Of a stretch of 7,305 nt of DNA, positions 6,157 through 7,305 are shown piece by piece (within the stretch, counting starts at the first letter, position 1; every line of letters starts with the position of its first letter). The position numbers and the translations under genes are program-made. Source of the DNA: Pseudomonadota bacterium (GTDB lineage: Bacteria > Pseudomonadota > Gammaproteobacteria > Burkholderiales > Burkholderiaceae_B). The stretch lies in the NCBI GenBank assembly GCA_023422555.1, contig JAFAGQ010000129.1, positions 1 through 7,305 on the forward strand, written 5' to 3'. The notes below the pieces were generated by a model. The model was not told the DNA's origin and made no database searches. It saw nothing but the letters and a program-made list of their open reading frames with translations.

Positions 6157-6732
6157 TCATGACTGTCTGACCTTGCGTTTGCTGCCATCCCTTTGTTCGA
6201 CATACCACTCTGGATAAAACTCCCTCACCGTAGGCGAAGTGAGTGCAAGCGCGTGGCAGCCGTCCAGTTGAAAGGGCTTCCTGCCCGCCTGCTGGGCCTG
6301 CTCGCGCCGCTGTGCAGACAGACTCTGTACAAAAACCGTTGGCAGCAGTACAACGAGCTCCGACATATGCGTACAGCCATCGATACGCCCAAACCGTTCA
6401 CGCACGGCATTGCGAAACTGCCGCAGCAGATGCAAGCCGATCAGACCGCGGTAGGCCTCTTCAATCGCCATACAGGCCGGCCCATAGGGCGCCGCCGCAT
6501 ACCGGGCCTGGACATCAGTGATGGCGCCGTCCCGGGTGACAAGCAGGACAATGGTCATATCGTGAACAGGATCCCCTGCCCGATGTATACCGCTGCGCTT
6601 TGTCGGAAAATCATATGCCTTGACGTCGACCAGATTCGCTTCCAGCTCCCATAGTCCATCCTCCCGAAGAAAGGAATTCATGGTAATGCTGCGGGTGTGT
6701 ATAGGCTTGCGAGCCGAGGAACCCAGGGACAT
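6157..6732 (-). CDS. DUF2889 family protein, unknown function
   Basis: This 191-residue protein matches the DUF2889 family, whose biochemical role I do not know. The family landmarks are in order: FLREDGLWELEANLVDVKAY (21-40), RAGDPVHDM (51-59), an AAPYGPACMAIEEAY stretch (80-94), and the signature GCTHMSEL (119-126) with a conserved Cys-Thr-His. A second Cys-His pair occurs in LDGCHALAL (157-164). No signal peptide or membrane segment is seen, so it is probably cytoplasmic. The ATG at 6730-6732 gives the usual family N-terminus before the HTR segment; the sequence ahead has no strong Shine-Dalgarno. A later ATG at Met18 would cut into the conserved N-terminus and is less likely. It lies upstream of sucCD, which as I recall is its usual neighbourhood in Alcaligenaceae. 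Metal binding through the Cys and His residues is only speculation. Confidence 0.85.
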   Translation of the reverse strand: MSLGSSARKPIHTRSITMNSFLREDGLWELEANLVDVKAYDFPTKRSGIHRAGDPVHDMTIVLLVTRDGAITDVQARYAAAPYGPACMAIEEAYRGLIGLHLLRQFRNAVRERFGRIDGCTHMSELVVLLPTVFVQSLSAQRREQAQQAGRKPFQLDGCHALALTSPTVREFYPEWYVEQRDGSKRKVRQS

Positions 6733-6814
6733 GTCCGAATGATTGGCTGATTAAATTGATCGGTAAACCAATAAAGTATAGCGTACTCGCCCCGGGCCCC
6801 GCCGCAGAAAACTC

Positions 6815-6842
6815 ATAATCCGTGAAATTTGCTGCATGGCAA
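6815..6842 (-). promoter_or_regulatory. Candidate sigma-70 promoter for the DUF2889 gene
   Basis: On the minus strand TTGCCA (6842-6837) and GATTAT (6820-6815) are separated by 16 bases and match five and four of six consensus positions. The start site would lie about 75 bases ahead of the DUF2889 ATG and downstream of the metE terminator. A second -10-like box, TATACT at 6780-6775, lies closer to the gene but has only a GC-rich stretch where a -35 should be. One of the two probably drives the gene. Confidence 0.33.
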
Positions 6843-6889
6843 AAAATGGCCGGACAAGCCCGCATTGTGAAGACATCCGACTTTCAGGC

Positions 6890-6929
6890 AAAAAAAACCA
6901 CAGGGCTCCGGAATCCGGGGCACCTGTGG
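6890..6929 (-). terminator. Intrinsic terminator of metE
   Basis: On the minus strand CCACAGG (6929-6923) pairs with CCTGTGG (6904-6898). Inside, GC/GC and CCGG/CCGG pairs extend the stem to a three-base ATT loop with one mismatch and one bulged base. Eight Ts (6897-6890) follow directly. It starts 23 bases after the metE stop. Confidence 0.92.
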
Positions 6930-6952
6930 CAAAGGTTGGTAACCGTAAACGA

Positions 6953-7305
6953 TCAGAAGGCAGCGCGCAATGCGTTAGCAGCCTGCACCATTTCGACCAG
7001 TGCGCTGCGGGTTTCAGGCCACTGGCGGGTTTTCAGGCCGCAGTCCGGATTGACCCACAACCGCTTGGGATCGAGCCTGCCTGCTGCTTTTTTCATCAGC
7101 TGAATCATCCATTCGCGATCAGGCACATTGGGCGAGTGGATGTCGTAAACGCCTGGTCCGATATCGTTTGGATAGTTGAAGCGTTCAAAGGCTTCCAGCA
7201 GTTCCATGTTCGAGCGCGAGGTTTCAATGGTGATCACGTCCGCATCCATGGCAGCGATGGACTCAATAATGTCATTGAACTCGGAATAGCACATATGGGT
7301 ATGGA
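6953..7305 (-). CDS. metE: Cobalamin-independent methionine synthase, C-terminal part (cut by window edge)
   Basis: MetE transfers a methyl group from 5-methyltetrahydropteroyltri-glutamate to homocysteine, the last step of methionine synthesis, without vitamin B12. About 117 C-terminal residues of a protein usually near 750 residues are visible; the reading frame runs open to the edge. The visible part starts in HTHMCYSEF, whose His and Cys are zinc ligands. It continues with DADVITIETSRS, which carries the glutamate ligand, then the signature IGPGVYDIHSPNVP and the final zinc cysteine in WVNPDCGLKTR. The protein ends in MVQAANALRAAF and TGA. All four zinc-site residues expected in this region are intact, so the C-terminal barrel looks functional. 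A strong terminator follows, so it is not co-transcribed with the DUF2889 gene. The start and its regulation lie outside the window. Confidence 0.97.
   Translation of the reverse strand, partial: HTHMCYSEFNDIIESIAAMDADVITIETSRSNMELLEAFERFNYPNDIGPGVYDIHSPNVPDREWMIQLMKKAAGRLDPKRLWVNPDCGLKTRQWPETRSALVEMVQAANALRAAF

Noticed and set aside
6611..6865. A minus-strand ORF of 84 codons overlapping the DUF2889 start and the upstream gap.
   Set aside because: It overlaps the conserved DUF2889 N-terminus in another frame, crosses the candidate promoter region and shows no recognisable motif.

Overview
The window is a stretch of housekeeping chromosome from a proteobacterium, most likely a betaproteobacterium of the order Burkholderiales (family Alcaligenaceae; an Advenella- or Bordetella-like organism is my best guess). 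That guess rests on the protein sequences and on a DUF2889 gene lying just upstream of sucCD, as I recall it in that family. It is inference from memory, not a search. Every gene I can support lies on the minus strand, so transcription runs from high to low coordinates.

In transcription order the layout is: the C-terminal end of metE (cobalamin-independent methionine synthase), cut by the right edge and closed by a strong terminator; a short intergenic region with a possible promoter; a DUF2889 protein of unknown function; a terminator-like hairpin just upstream of sucC; sucC and sucD (succinyl-CoA synthetase beta and alpha) 14 bases apart, closed by a terminator; a TerC-family membrane protein with its own terminator; a second TerC-family protein, also with its own terminator; a previously unlisted 31-residue single-pass membrane protein; and hemC and hemD, which overlap by four bases (GTGA). 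The last 87 bases at the left edge hold no gene I can support.

Functionally, hemC and hemD carry out consecutive steps of tetrapyrrole synthesis, sucCD is a TCA-cycle enzyme, and the TerC pair probably exports manganese or a similar divalent metal. TCA cycle and heme supply are metabolically linked, but the terminators split this stretch into several separate transcription units rather than one operon.

I found no mobile element, CRISPR array, rRNA, tRNA or recognisable defence system. The points most worth a second look are the 31-residue membrane protein, the terminator-like hairpin that leaves almost no room for a sucC promoter, and the tandem TerC paralogs without a recognisable manganese riboswitch.
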